DNA of 64,000 nt from Arenicola marina (GCA_964019135.1 OZ025256.1:16995911-17059910); one strand, 5' to 3'; counted from the stretch's first letter, positions 26,901-34,620 are shown. Notes: generated by a model from the sequence alone, not told the origin. Translations and numbers: made by a program.

Positions 26901-29900
26901 AGAACAGAAGCGTGACCAGCGAACAGAATGCACAGAAGCGTGACCAGCGAACAGAATGCACAGAGGCGTGACCAGAGAACAGAATGCACAGAAGCGTGAC
27001 CAGAGAACAGAAGCGTGACCAGCGAACAGAATGCACAGAAGCGTGACCAGATAACAGAACGCACAGAAGCGTGACCAGAGAACAGAAGCGTGACCAGTGA
27101 ACAGAATGCACAGAAGCGTGACCAGCGAACAGAATGCACAGAAGCGTGACCAGCGAACAGAATGCACAGAAGCGTGACCAGTGAACAGAATGCACAGAAG
27201 CGTGACCAGTGAACAGAAGCGTGACCAGCGAACAGAATGCACAGAAGCGTGTCCAGCGAACACAATGCACAGAAGCGTGACCAGCGAACAGAATGCACAG
27301 AAGCGTGACCAGAGAACAGAATGCACAGAAGCGTGACCAGAGAACAGAATGCACAGAAGCGTGTCCAGCGAACAGAATGCACAGAAGCGTGACCAGAGAA
27401 CAGAAGCGTGACCAGCGAACAGAATGCACAGAAGCGTGACCAGAGAACAGAATGCACAGAAGCGTGACCAGCGAACAGAAGCGTGACCAGAGAACAGAAT
27501 GCACAGAAGCGTGACCAGAGAACAGAATGCACAGAAGCGTGACCAGAGAACAGAAGCGTGACCAGCGAACAGAATGCACAGAAGCGTGACCAGAGAACAG
27601 AATGCACAGAAGCGTGACCAGAGAACAGAATGCCCAGAAGCGTGACCAGCGAACAGAAGCGTGACCAGCGAACAGAAGCGTGACCAGAGAACAGAATGCA
27701 CAGAAGCGTGACCAGAGAACAGAATGCCCAGAAGCGTGACCAGCGAACAGAAGCGTGACCAGCGAACAGAATGCACAGAAGCGTGACCAGAGAACAGAAT
27801 GCACAGAAGCGTGACCAAAGAACAGAAGCGTGACCAGCGAACAGAATGCACAGAAGCGTGACCAGCGAACAGAATGCACAGAAGCGTGACCAGAGAACAG
27901 AATGCACAGAAGCGTGACCAGAGAACAGAAGCGTGACCAGCGAACAGAATGCACAGAAGCGTGACCAGAGAACAGAACGCACAGAAGCGTGACCAGAGAA
28001 CAGAATGCACAGAAGCGTGACCAGAGAACAGAAGCGTGACCAGCGAACAGAATGCACAGAAGCGTGACCAGCGAACAGAATGCACAGAAGCGTGACCAGC
28101 GAACAGAATGCACAGAAGCGTGACCAGCGAACAGAATGCACAGAAGCGTGACCAGTGAACAGAATGCACAGAAGCGTGACTAGTGAACAGAATGCACAGA
28201 AGCGTGACCAGCGAACAGAATGCACAGAAGCGTGACCAGCGAACAGAATGCACAGAAGCGTGACCAGCGAACAGAATGCACAGAAGCGTGACCAGCGAAC
28301 AGAATGCACAGAAGCGTGACCAGAGAACAGAATGCACAGAAGCGTGACCAGAGAACAGAAGCGTGACCAGCGAACAGAATGCACAGAAGCGTGACCAGCG
28401 AACAGAATGCACAGAGGCGTGACCAGAGAACAGAATGCACAGAAGCGTGACCAGAGAACAGAAGCGTGACCAGCGAACAGAATGCACAGAAGCGTGACCA
28501 GAGAACAGAACGCACAGAAGCGTGACCAGAGAACAGAATGCACAGAAGCGTGACCAGAGAACAGAAGCGTGACCAGCGAACAGAATGCACAGAAGCGTGA
28601 CCAGCGAACAGAATGCACAGAAGCGTGACCAGCGAACAGAATGCACAGAAGCGTGACCAGCGAACAGAATGCACAGAAGCGTGACCAGTGAACAGAATGC
28701 ACAGAAGCGTGACTAGTGAACAGAATGCACAGAAGCGTGACCAGCGAACAGAATGCACAGAAGCGTGACCAACGAACAGAATGCACAGAAGCGTGACCAG
28801 AGAACAGAATGCACAGAAGCGTGACCAGAGAACAGAATGCACAGAAGCGTGACCAGAGAACAGAACGCACAGAAGCGTGACCAGAGAACAGAACGCACAG
28901 AAGCGTGACCAGAGAACAGAATGCACAGAAGCGTGACCAGAGAACAGAAGCGTGACCAGCGAACAGAATGCACAGAAGCGTGTCCAGCGAACAGAATGCA
29001 CAGAAGCGTGACCAGAGAACAGAAGCGTGACCAGCGAACAGAATGCACAGAAGCGTGACCAGAATGTACAAGAGCGTGACCAGAGTGTACATGAGCGTGA
29101 CCAGAGTGTACAGAGTAAAGATGCGTGAGCAGTGTACAGAATGTACAGGAGCGAGACCAAAGTATACAGATTGTACAAATGCGTGAGCAGAGTGCACAGT
29201 GTACAGATGCGAGATTATTGACCAGAGTGTACAGATGCGTGATCAGTGACCATAGTGTACAGAAGGTGACCTGTGTACAGCACCCTAACCAGAGTACCCA
29301 GATGCCCGAGCAATGTACAGAATGTACAGTAGTAGCGCGACCGGACGTCACCAGAGTGCACAGAACTACGTCCCTACCTGTTTGTTGAGTTCCCGCCGCC
29401 GCTTGCCGCCCTGCCCATTGCTGGTGCCGCCCTCTGGCGAGGTGACTCCGTCTTCAATCATATTCCCGTCGTCGTCTCGACCCGTGTCGTCCGCCTCTGA
29501 TAAACAATAGGAACACGTCACCAACATGGTTTCACTTAAAGATGCTTAGACAAACTAAATGAGAATCTCAGGTCGCCGGTGCTAACCCTGGTGCCGGCGC
29601 CTGGGGTACGTTTCATCCTACTACATCACCATATTTTCGGGAGGTTTATTCGCCCAATTAGGCCTTCATGTGCGCAAAAGCGGCATACAACGTTTACTTT
29701 ACAATAACATGGCATCATGCAAACCGACAAGGTCACACGAACAATTACGATTCGTCATAGAATCACGGATTCTGTTTCGAGGATTTTTCTTCAAGAACTT
29801 GACGACTGTGGGTAGGAGGACAGCTTTCACAGAATTAACTCAAAAAATTCTTGGAGCTACCCGCCTACACTGTAAACCCAATAAATTAATTTCATAGGAA

Positions 29901-32900
29901 TTATCTAAGTGCCAATGACTCACATACACAACAGATTGACTCATCAACACAGCAATAACTCACCTGTACACCAGAGTGACTCATCCCCCAACCAATAACT
30001 CACTTGTACACCAGTGACTCATCCCCAAACCAATAACTCACCTGTACACAAGTGACTCATCCCCAAACCAATAACTCACCTGTACACCAGAGTGACTCAT
30101 CCCCAAACCAATAACTCACCTGTACACCAGAGTGGCTCATCCCCAAACCAATAACTCACCTGTACACCAGAGTGACTCATCCCAAACCAATAACTCACCT
30201 GTATACAAGTGAGTGATCCCCGAACCAATAACTCACCTGTACACCAGAGTGACTCATCCCCAAACCAATAACTCACCTGTATACAAGTGAGTGATCTCTA
30301 AACCAATAACTCACCTGTACACCAGAGTGAATCATCCCCAAATCAATAACTCACCTGTACACCAGAGTGACTCATTCCCAAACCAATAACTCACCTGTAC
30401 ACCAGTGACTCACCCCAAATCAATAACTCACCTGCACACCAGAGTGACTCATTCCCAAACCAATAACTCACCTGTACACCAGAGTGACTCATCCCCAAAC
30501 CAATAACTCACCTGTACACCAGAGTGACTCATCCCCAAACCAATAACTCACTTGTACACCAGAGTGACTCATCCCAAACCAATAACTCACCTGTATACAA
30601 GTGAGTGATCCCCGAACCAATAACTCACCTGTACACCAGAGTGACTCATCCCCAAACCAATAACTCACCTGTACACCAGAGTGACTCATCCCCAAACCAA
30701 TAACTCACCTGTATACAAGTGAGTGATCTCTAAACCAATAACTCACCTGTACACCAGAGTGACTCATCCCCAAACCAATAACTCACCTGTATACAAGTGA
30801 GTGATCTCTAAACCAATAACTCACCTGTACACCAGAGTGAATCATCCCCAAATCAATAACTCACCTGTACACCAGAGTGACTCATTCCCAAACCAATAAC
30901 TCACCTGTACACCAGTGACTCATCCCCAAATCAATAACTCACCTGCACACCAGAGTGATTCATCCCCAAACCAATAACTCACCAGTACACCAGTCAGGCA
31001 GTATGGGAGCACCGGGATTATCTTCCGGATCTCCGTACCGGGTAAATAACTCATCCAGGTAATCTTGTTTATAAATCCCTGGTGATCTAGCCTGTAAGAG
31101 GAGATCATTAATGTGCTCAACTTATCATGGTTGTTAGCAAAAACAATCGAAACGCAGAAAAAAAATCGGGTTTGAGAGATCCAAGATCACTAAGTGAAAT
31201 AAAAAGAGAGGTGTAAAAAAGACATGTCTATGTTAGGTTTCTTCAACAATCTGGTTAGACGTAGTAGCAAGGTTCAATCTTCAGGGTCATGCTTTATAAA
31301 GCAAACATAAAATAGCGTTAACCGGGTAATGTAAGGCTACAAGTTATTTACGCACCTTATCCAAAGTTTACCATGTTTTCTCTATTTCATGAGGTTCGCC
31401 TGAGTCGCTTGCCTGTTATTTTGGTAGTTTACATTTTGTATGAAGGGCATGGTGCCTGTAGTTATTTATCTACCTACGGGTACACGGATCACACTCACCT
31501 TGGAAAAACAGCTTAATGCCGCTTCCACACTGAAAGGAAGTGCCCAACCAACTTTAAATACAGATACAGGCATCAGAATTAATATAATCGTTTAAACGGA
31601 ATTATCATTTCAATATTCCATTAAGGTTTTTTTATATTACATTTTTATGCAGTATGATAACCTACTTTCAGTGACAGAGAAGATTGACTGACATTGTTCC
31701 CTATTTTGTTTGAGCCCACACATACCTCCAGTCCATTTTCTCGACGAGGTAGGCACTGATCAAGAAACCAGTTCTATTAAATCCGTGTGTGCAATGAACT
31801 CCTGTGGGCAAATAATTCATCGTACTATATTGGGAACAGACCCATGCAATACGCAAGGTAAGACAGCATGTACGGCGGGTACATTATCCACCAAATAAAT
31901 GCATATACATGTATATATATAGCGATATTTATAACTGATTTTACGGAGAGTAGTTTGATATATTGTGAGATATATAAATGTGACGTAGTCTCGAAAAAGC
32001 CACCAACTGTTATCATACCTATGACTGCCAATGGATTCTTTCTCATGAAGTTATCACAGACGTTGATGAATGCATTCGTTTGTTCTGGGGATGGTGTTTC
32101 TCCGTGGCTGTAAGATCAATCCGAAGGTTATCTCAAGTCTCAAAGACAATGTCAAGTCCATCTTTAAAGGGGAAGGGAATTGATGGACACAATATACTAT
32201 GAGAGTTATAATGAATCATACTATTTTTTGGCGAAAACTATATATTTTTAGGTGTAACGATAGCTTGAAAAACGCTTGTTAAAGACGGGACTATTTCTTT
32301 GCTGTGTGTAGGGCGTTATGAGGCCTCCGCGCACTGACGTCACGTGAAGTAGTGGTGATTCCTCCGCGATCCAGAGCGTATGGCGAACCCCAGCATATCG
32401 GGAGTTACAAGCCATGTATCCCGGGGGCGCACTGTTATACGAATCTGGTGGGGGGCCAATGCCATATGTATTCTGGACTGTTACAAATTTCTATGATCCA
32501 ACATTATCCCTATACTTATAAACTATATATATTTCCAATTAGTTATATCAATCATTAGCTTTTTATTTAATACTGCTAGGCCATGGGCTAATTAGTATAT
32601 ATAGGAATTTTAAGTACCGGTACATGTGTGTATCCATTTACATGGCAATATCATACAACATGGGTTAGGCTATCTAAACAAAATGCTACTAACATTTAAC
32701 CTTCATAATAACAGAGTGCTATCTCTTTCAATTTCAACAATTAGTTATTAATAGACTAAATCAAAAATGTTTTAATTATGAATCCTACTGTTAAAGTATC
32801 TGCTTTTTGTAAACAAAGATATAATATTTTGGTTTACCTGAAGTTAATTCTGAGATAACAGATATAAGTATGATTCACATGAGTACTTAACATCAACAAA

Positions 32901-34290
32901 CCTTGAAAGTATGTATGTTTAAATTACTAGATAACATAAATAATTTAGAAAAATGACACAAACAGGGCTGGCATAGACCAGTAAAGCCAATGCCAAATGT
33001 ATTCGGGAATGTTATAAAATTCTATAATCCAACATTAGCCCTATACTTATAAACTATCTATATTTCCAATTAGTTATATCATTTGCTGAAAAATCTATAT
33101 CGCATTATGACGGCAGTGTATATCTTCACGCAATGCCCAGCACCAAAAAGGTATACGTATGTATAAACACTGATGTTCAAACATTATCTGTACTGGTATG
33201 TATCTTTCACATCTATCAATGGAAGTTAATATGCAAAGCAAAAATGCAGCAATAATGATCAGAATGCATACTTTAAACAATCTTGGTGCCAACCAGGCGC
33301 TCACATGTTTCTCACTGGACTATGCTATAACAAATCAATTTCGTGTTCGTGGACTCGTGAACATCGAGCGGCACGGGGCAAGGACTTGACTTGGTACTTA
33401 CTCATGAACAACAACAGGGGCAAGACTTACCCACGACATTGTAACTTTGTGTATTTGCAGCCTTTCGCTTCTATGGTGTCCTTGTCATAGAAACGTGTTG
33501 TGTTCGTCAGATCGAGGAGAAGTCCCATGTTGATCTGAGAGGACAAACAAATTGCCGTAAAAACAATATACCGGTTAGCTATATAGGTACCTAATACAAT
33601 TTTGCCATTAGCTCATTGATTGGCGAATTATCAGCTGTGCGGATGACGGATATGACTGGTCTTTGAATACTTAATTGATGAGTTGAGAGTTAGTTGACTG
33701 ATTAGTTGTGGGATGATCAACAAACTGATTATGGGATAATCTGTTTCCCGTTTTGATATATAAATTATTATAGAAGATGAACTTACCTTTTTACTTTTAA
33801 GAGCCATAAATAAGATATCTACACCAAACCGGCATTCCTCTGGAATCTGACTGTCATACTTGCCATCCAATGGAGTTTTCAAAGGAAGAAATTTTCCTTC
33901 AAAATAAAGATATATATTTATTTTAAAAAATGCATATAAATATAATGTATTAAATAGTATGCCAATCACATACCTGACATACAAGTCTGACATAGGAAAG
34001 AAGACTGACAATGATCCAGCTTCTAGGAATCAGTATAAAACAACATGGATTAAGTTTTTTGGGATCCATTAGATAAATAGTATTACAGAAACATTACATA
34101 ATCTTCAATGCTGTCTTTATAAATATATCACTGAGCCCAAAGATATTGTTAAAATATTGCGACAGGCAGGTTGGAGTGGACTGTCAAATAAGCAGTCAAG
34201 ATACTCACCTGCTACAACTTCTCCTCTCCGCGGACAATACAACCATCTGGGAGGAACTTGCAAATGCTTTGGGATTTGATGTGACGCCAT
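2806..34290 (-). CDS. RNGTT: mRNA capping enzyme (RNA 5'-triphosphatase + guanylyltransferase), 18 exons
   Basis: Bifunctional nuclear enzyme that caps nascent Pol II transcripts: the N-terminal domain removes the gamma phosphate and the C-terminal domain transfers GMP through a lysine-GMP intermediate. Eighteen exons with GT..AG borders and matching phases join to 1845 nt, 614 residues (the human protein is 597). The triphosphatase domain (about 1-195) has the cysteine-phosphatase loop [10 protein letters not shown] (Cys132, Arg138). An acidic/basic linker (195-240) follows. The guanylyltransferase (about 241-580) has WKADG with nucleophile Lys305, [10 protein letters not shown] (446-455), [15 protein letters not shown] (467-481) and [12 protein letters not shown] (541-552). 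The tail [13 protein letters not shown] matches the vertebrate C-terminus. The start is the ATG with no upstream in-frame extension, giving [16 protein letters not shown], like the family. All catalytic residues are intact. About 17 kb of its introns are minisatellite, five arrays containing copies of neighbouring splice sites. Confidence 0.97.
3330..3712 (+). mobile_element. SINE family A remnant split by a nested element
   Basis: 3330-3397 (ATGGCTCCACTCTCCC, then CCCATTGACCCGATATGACCAAAAGTGGTT) and 3685-3710 (AAGCTTCCTGAATATACAACC) are adjacent parts of the SINE body and tail seen intact at 12335-12585. About 285 bases between them are a different element. Confidence 0.6.
3400..3620 (+). 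mobile_element. Dispersed about 215-bp repeat, copy 1 (inserted in SINE A)
   Basis: Shares an extended match with the minus strand of 47121-47350: TTACATGCGCCAT, AATCAAGACT.AAAGTATCTCAA, CATAAAACTGCGCGGTTTA and AGGCGC(GC)AGGGATA in the same order. It interrupts a SINE A copy, so it was mobile after the SINE. No coding capacity and no clear terminal inverted repeats; family unknown. Confidence 0.55.
3713..4365. other. Intron 17 unique sequence
   Basis: Unique intronic sequence with a (GT)n/G-run at about 3742-3767. No coding signal or recognised element. Confidence 0.4.
4366..6977 (-). repeat. 59-bp minisatellite carrying copies of the exon 17 donor (about 44 units)
   Basis: Head-to-tail units of 59 bp fill two thirds of intron 17 and end exactly at the donor of exon 17. 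On the transcribed strand each unit reads AGCACGGCCATGG/GTAAGGC, then about 40 bp of former intron (TATCGTAGTCTGTACTTTAC) and a CCTCTTCACATAG linker. The exon reads AGCACGGCAATGG/GTAAGGCC. So 13 exonic bases plus the 5' splice site are inside the unit. Most units keep GTAAGG; a few have GTTAGG. Confidence 0.93.
6978..7110 (-). CDS. RNGTT: RNGTT exon 17: motif VI region (residues 515-559)
   Basis: Encodes [20 protein letters not shown] and on to [20 protein letters not shown]. The end AGCACGGCAATGG/GTAAGG is the template of the 59-bp array that abuts it in intron 17. Confidence 0.96.
7111..7386. other. Intron 16, unique part
   Basis: No coding signal or recognised element. Confidence 0.4.
7387..7775 (+). 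repeat. 72-bp tandem array of tRNA-like SINE heads (5.3 units)
   Basis: Units start near 7387, 7459, 7531, 7603, 7675 and 7742. Each contains GTTGGTAAGCAGGCTGAGC (A-box-like) and GGTCGTGGGTTCGAACCC (B box), joined by GGCAGAGAGCCTTCCAAGATC. The same unit occurs at 8345-8628 and resembles the head of the SINE at 725-895. Both internal Pol III promoter boxes are present in each unit. Confidence 0.75.
7776..7885 (+). repeat. GCGGGGCGGGC low-complexity G-rich block
   Basis: A run of GGGCGCGGGGCGGGCGCG repeats with many G-triplets, able in principle to form G-quadruplexes on the plus strand. It directly follows the truncated last tRNA-like unit. Confidence 0.6.
7886..8344. other. Intron 16, no gene recognised
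   Basis: Contains a possible degenerate tRNA-like head at about 8095-8130 (GGCCTAGTGGTTGCGG) and a G-rich purine stretch 8195-8310. No exon. Confidence 0.35.
8345..8628 (+). repeat. Second 72-bp tandem array of tRNA-like heads (4 units)
   Basis: Same unit as 7387-7775 (TAAGCAGGCTGAGCGGCAG and GGTCGTGGGTTCGAACCC), about 570 bp away in the same intron and orientation. It ends about 105 bp before exon 16. Confidence 0.7.
8733..8799 (-). CDS. RNGTT: RNGTT exon 16 (residues 492-514)
   Basis: Encodes [20 protein letters not shown] and IK, equivalent to GLLYVGGYERPFAQIKV of the human enzyme. The donor GTATTG is weak. Confidence 0.92.
8800..9460. other. Intron 15
   Basis: No coding or repeat feature recognised apart from short AT-rich (TA)n stretches near 9031 and 9075. 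Confidence 0.4.
9461..9561 (-). CDS. RNGTT: RNGTT exon 15: motif V (residues 459-492)
   Basis: Encodes [20 protein letters not shown] and on to [23 protein letters not shown] is nearly identical to the human protein. Acceptor CTTGCAG, donor GTAGGT. Confidence 0.95.
9562..11254. other. Intron 14, main part, nothing recognised
   Basis: About 1.7 kb without a recognised exon. A G-run lies at 10955-10977 and short AT-rich tracts occur. The composition around 9750-10600 suggests old repeat sequence, but no family could be assigned. Confidence 0.35.
11255..11510 (-). mobile_element. SINE family A, near full length
   Basis: On the minus strand: tRNA-like head GCCCGGTAGTTCAGTGGG (A box) and GGTGGTTCGAACCCCGC (B box), then a body with CATGTCCTTCTTC, GGGGTAAT.., ATATAACCAAAAGTGG and the tail CTATACAACCAA. 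Nearly the same layout recurs at 12335-12585 and 42405-42662. Confidence 0.75.
11640..11905. repeat. Short microsatellites around exon 14
   Basis: A G-run at 11647-11658 and a CATCAC/CATTAT trinucleotide tract at about 11835-11905. Exon 14 lies between them. Confidence 0.6.
11751..11822 (-). CDS. RNGTT: RNGTT exon 14: motif IV (residues 435-458)
   Basis: Encodes [20 protein letters not shown] and PAPD. The block DGLIFQP is nucleotidyltransferase motif IV. Donor GTAAGT. Confidence 0.95.
11945..12124 (-). repeat. 38-bp mini-array carrying copies of the exon 13 donor (about 4-5 units)
   Basis: Directly abuts the exon 13 donor. On the transcribed strand the units read GACGTCACGTGTGCTGTGCAG/GTGGGTGG followed by TCAGATTGT. 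The exon end is GACGTCACGTGTGCCGTACAG/GTGGGTAG. About 22 exonic bases are included. Units also carry CACGTG and TGACGTCA motifs because the exon does. One unit has GTGAGAGG after AG. This is the smallest of the splice-boundary arrays. Confidence 0.88.
12125..12289 (-). CDS. RNGTT: RNGTT exon 13 (residues 380-434)
   Basis: Encodes [20 protein letters not shown] and on to [11 protein letters not shown], aligning to [22 protein letters not shown] of the human enzyme. The exon end GACGTCACGTGTGCCGTACAG/GTGGGT is copied in a short array in intron 13. Confidence 0.93.
12335..12585 (-). mobile_element. SINE family A, full length
   Basis: Minus-strand head GGCCCGGTAGCTCAGTGG, B box GGTGGTGCGAGACCC (degenerate), body with GGTAACCCCCTACTC, TTCCTTCTCCCATTGACCC and the tail ending TATACAACCAACTAAC. 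It serves as the window's reference copy for the SINE and for the 73-bp satellite at 47.8-51.5 kb. Confidence 0.75.
12586..14187. other. Intron 12, mostly unrecognised; possible LINE 3' tail
   Basis: No exon seen. At 13574-13615 AATAAATGATTTTGAATC is followed by short TTGAATCTT repeats, the kind of simple-repeat tail found at 3' ends of some LINEs, but no reverse-transcriptase sequence was found upstream. Confidence 0.35.
14188..14259 (-). CDS. RNGTT: RNGTT exon 12 (residues 356-379)
   Basis: Encodes [20 protein letters not shown] and on to IKFE, including the (L)DGE(M) and YLIYD blocks of nucleotidyltransferase motif III. Donor GTGAGT. Confidence 0.96.
14260..14567. other. Intron 11
   Basis: About 300 bases with no recognised feature. 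Confidence 0.4.
14568..14703 (-). CDS. RNGTT: RNGTT exon 11 (residues 310-355)
   Basis: Encodes [18 protein letters not shown] and on to TKTLVDG, matching human YMMLIDGTNEVFMIDRDN. Acceptor CTCTCCCCACAG. This acceptor plus the exon start is the template of the 38-bp array that abuts it. Donor GTACGT. Confidence 0.96.
14704..16590 (-). repeat. 38-bp minisatellite carrying copies of the exon 11 acceptor (about 49 units)
   Basis: On the transcribed strand each unit reads GTGACTCTCCCCTCAG/GTACATGATGTACATGTTAA. The true acceptor and exon read CTCTCCCCACAG/GTTCATGATGTTGATAAA. Each unit therefore includes a polypyrimidine stretch, the AG and about 10 exon bases. The array runs without interruption into exon 11, making the real acceptor the last member. 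Minor variants include GGAAAG for GGAGAG and a few 4-8-bp deletions. Confidence 0.93.
16600..16760 (-). mobile_element. SINE family B between the two intron 10 arrays
   Basis: Minus-strand head CTCTGGTGTAGTGGTTACAC, B box GGGTTCGAATTAGG, and a body with TTCATCGTCCCGGGAGG ending TTGGCCCAGTTTAGC..GCGGCC. The same element is found at 58630-58805. It is the only non-satellite sequence of any length in intron 10. Confidence 0.75.
16793..24052 (-). repeat. 42-bp minisatellite carrying copies of the exon 10 donor (about 173 units)
   Basis: The unit on the transcribed strand is TATGGACGGTGTGAG/GTGAGTG followed by CAGCTTAATGCCCTGTGGTG. The exon edge is GGATGGTGTGAG/GTGAGTG and is the first member of the array. 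The 42-bp spacing shows no frame break over 20630-24060. Of 82 units I counted there, 54 have the consensus GTGAGT and 28 have GTCAGT; a second variable site is GCAGC/GCCGC. Because 42 is a multiple of three the array reads as a long open frame, but this is a by-product of the repeat. Confidence 0.95.
24053..24154 (-). CDS. RNGTT: RNGTT exon 10: GTase nucleophile motif (residues 276-310)
   Basis: Encodes [20 protein letters not shown] and on to [15 protein letters not shown] carries the lysine (Lys305) that forms the GMP adduct. The exon ends GGATGGTGTGAG/GTGAGT, and this edge is repeated about 173 times in the directly abutting 42-bp array. Confidence 0.96.
24155..24486. other. Intron 9
   Basis: AT-rich intron with no recognised feature. 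Confidence 0.45.
24487..24593 (-). CDS. RNGTT: RNGTT exon 9: start of guanylyltransferase (residues 241-276)
   Basis: Encodes [20 protein letters not shown] and on to QELCGWEG, equivalent to human [26 protein letters not shown]. Donor GTACGT. Confidence 0.95.
24765..29365 (-). repeat. 19/28-bp compound minisatellite filling intron 8
   Basis: Plus-strand units are AGAATGCACAGAAGCGTGACCAGCGAAC (split here for reading; 28 bp) and a 19-bp form lacking AATGCACAG, mixed in higher-order patterns. Rare variants recur at a fixed offset: TGCCC at 26209/27631 and 26302/27725 (1422-1423 bp), and identical open-frame starts at 26690 and 28113 (1423) and 28646 (533). From about 29060 to 29365, next to exon 8, the units are diverged (GTGTACAGA..GCGTGA). 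The repeat begins about 10 bases after the exon 8 donor and does not contain it. Confidence 0.9.
29378..29496 (-). CDS. RNGTT: RNGTT exon 8: interdomain linker (residues 201-240)
   Basis: Encodes an acidic and glycine-rich linker ([16 protein letters not shown]) ending in the basic [11 protein letters not shown], matching in position the acidic/basic linker of vertebrate RNGTT. Donor GTAGGG. Confidence 0.9.
29497..29910. other. Intron 7, unique part
   Basis: No exon or element recognised. Confidence 0.4.
29911..30982 (-). repeat. 40-bp minisatellite carrying copies of the exon 7 donor (about 26 units)
   Basis: Transcribed-strand unit: CACTCTGGTGTACAG/GTGAGTTATTGG followed by TTTGGGGATGAGT. 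Exon edge: GACTGGTGTACTG/GTGAGTTATTGG. Eleven exonic bases and the consensus donor are repeated, with occasional 36-38-bp units and a GTATACAAGTGAG variant. The array abuts exon 7. Confidence 0.93.
30983..31091 (-). CDS. RNGTT: RNGTT exon 7 (residues 165-201)
   Basis: Encodes [20 protein letters not shown] and on to LPDWCT, the end of the triphosphatase domain. Its last 11 bases plus donor (TGGTGTACTG/GTGAGT) are the template of the 40-bp array that follows in intron 7. Confidence 0.95.
31092..31498. other. Intron 6
   Basis: Nothing recognised. Confidence 0.4.
31499..31529 (-). CDS. RNGTT: RNGTT exon 6, micro-exon of 31 bp (residues 154-164)
   Basis: Only 31 bases, encoding [10 protein letters not shown], which joins MDWS before it to ARSPGIYK after it exactly as in the human protein ([22 protein letters not shown]). 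Acceptor TTTCAG, donor GTGAGT. Confidence 0.92.
31726..31801 (-). CDS. RNGTT: RNGTT exon 5: triphosphatase active site (residues 129-154)
   Basis: Contains [14 protein letters not shown], the HCX5R(S/T)G signature of the cysteine-phosphatase superfamily. Cys132 is the expected nucleophile and Arg138 the phosphate binder. Donor GTATGT. Confidence 0.97.
32019..32107 (-). CDS. RNGTT: RNGTT exon 4 (residues 99-129)
   Basis: Encodes [17 protein letters not shown] and on to MRKNPLAVI, the helix before the phosphatase loop. Donor GTATGA. Confidence 0.94.
32108..33430. other. Intron 3, with an internal duplicated about 95-bp segment
   Basis: 32455-32552 and 32985-33082 are diverged direct copies (CCAATGCCAAATGTATTC..; CCTATACTTATAAACTAT; TTTCCAATTAGTTATATCA). 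Otherwise AT-rich with no recognised element. Confidence 0.6.
33431..33534 (-). CDS. RNGTT: RNGTT exon 3 (residues 65-99)
   Basis: Encodes [17 protein letters not shown] and on to KLQCRG, equivalent to the MGLLVDLTNTSRFYD block of the human enzyme. Donor GTAAGT. Confidence 0.95.
33787..33896 (-). CDS. RNGTT: RNGTT exon 2 (residues 28-64)
   Basis: Encodes [20 protein letters not shown] and on to ALKSKK, the early triphosphatase domain. Acceptor TTTTGAAG, donor GTAAGT. Confidence 0.95.
34209..34290 (-). CDS. RNGTT: RNGTT exon 1 (residues 1-28)
   Basis: Encodes [19 protein letters not shown] and on to VVAG, matching the start of animal capping enzymes. It ends in phase 1 with donor GTGAGT. Confidence 0.95.
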
Positions 34291-34620
34291 CTTGAGATCT
34301 TCACATCAAAAAGCACTGTTGAGGATCAAGTTGAATTCCCTACACATGGAAGAAGAAATGGATATGTCAATCACATCTGTACCTTGATTTATTTACTATT
34401 TGCCAGATGTCAACAAACGCTGCCTGGCAGCGAGTGCTCACGCTAAGTTTGTTTACTTCCGGCGAGCGGCGGAGCATTCAAAACAAAGCGAGAGGTGACA
34501 AAAATTGCCCGGATTACAAGAAAATACACTACCGACCAAAGAAATGACTGTCCGACGAAAGTCATGAAAGCTTCAGGAATCTAATGGAGCAACTTGACGG
34601 GTAGGCACTGCATATTTATT
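34291..34620. promoter_or_regulatory. Likely shared divergent promoter of RNGTT and the BTB-ZF gene
   Basis: CpG-rich by local standards (34430-34560) with the ETS/GABP-type site CCGGAAGT on the minus strand at 34455-34462. A plausible non-coding RNGTT leader exon would end at a GTGAGC donor at 34437-34442 (minus) and join an acceptor CCTCAACAG just above the ATG. A plausible leader exon for the opposite gene could end before GTAGGC at 34601. No TATA box is evident. All of this is inference from motifs. Confidence 0.4.

Noticed and set aside
24685-29197. Very long minus-strand open frames (up to 1481 codons) with [11 protein letters not shown] repeats
   Set aside because: Translation of the 19/28-bp intron 8 array in several overlapping frames at once; repeat by-product.
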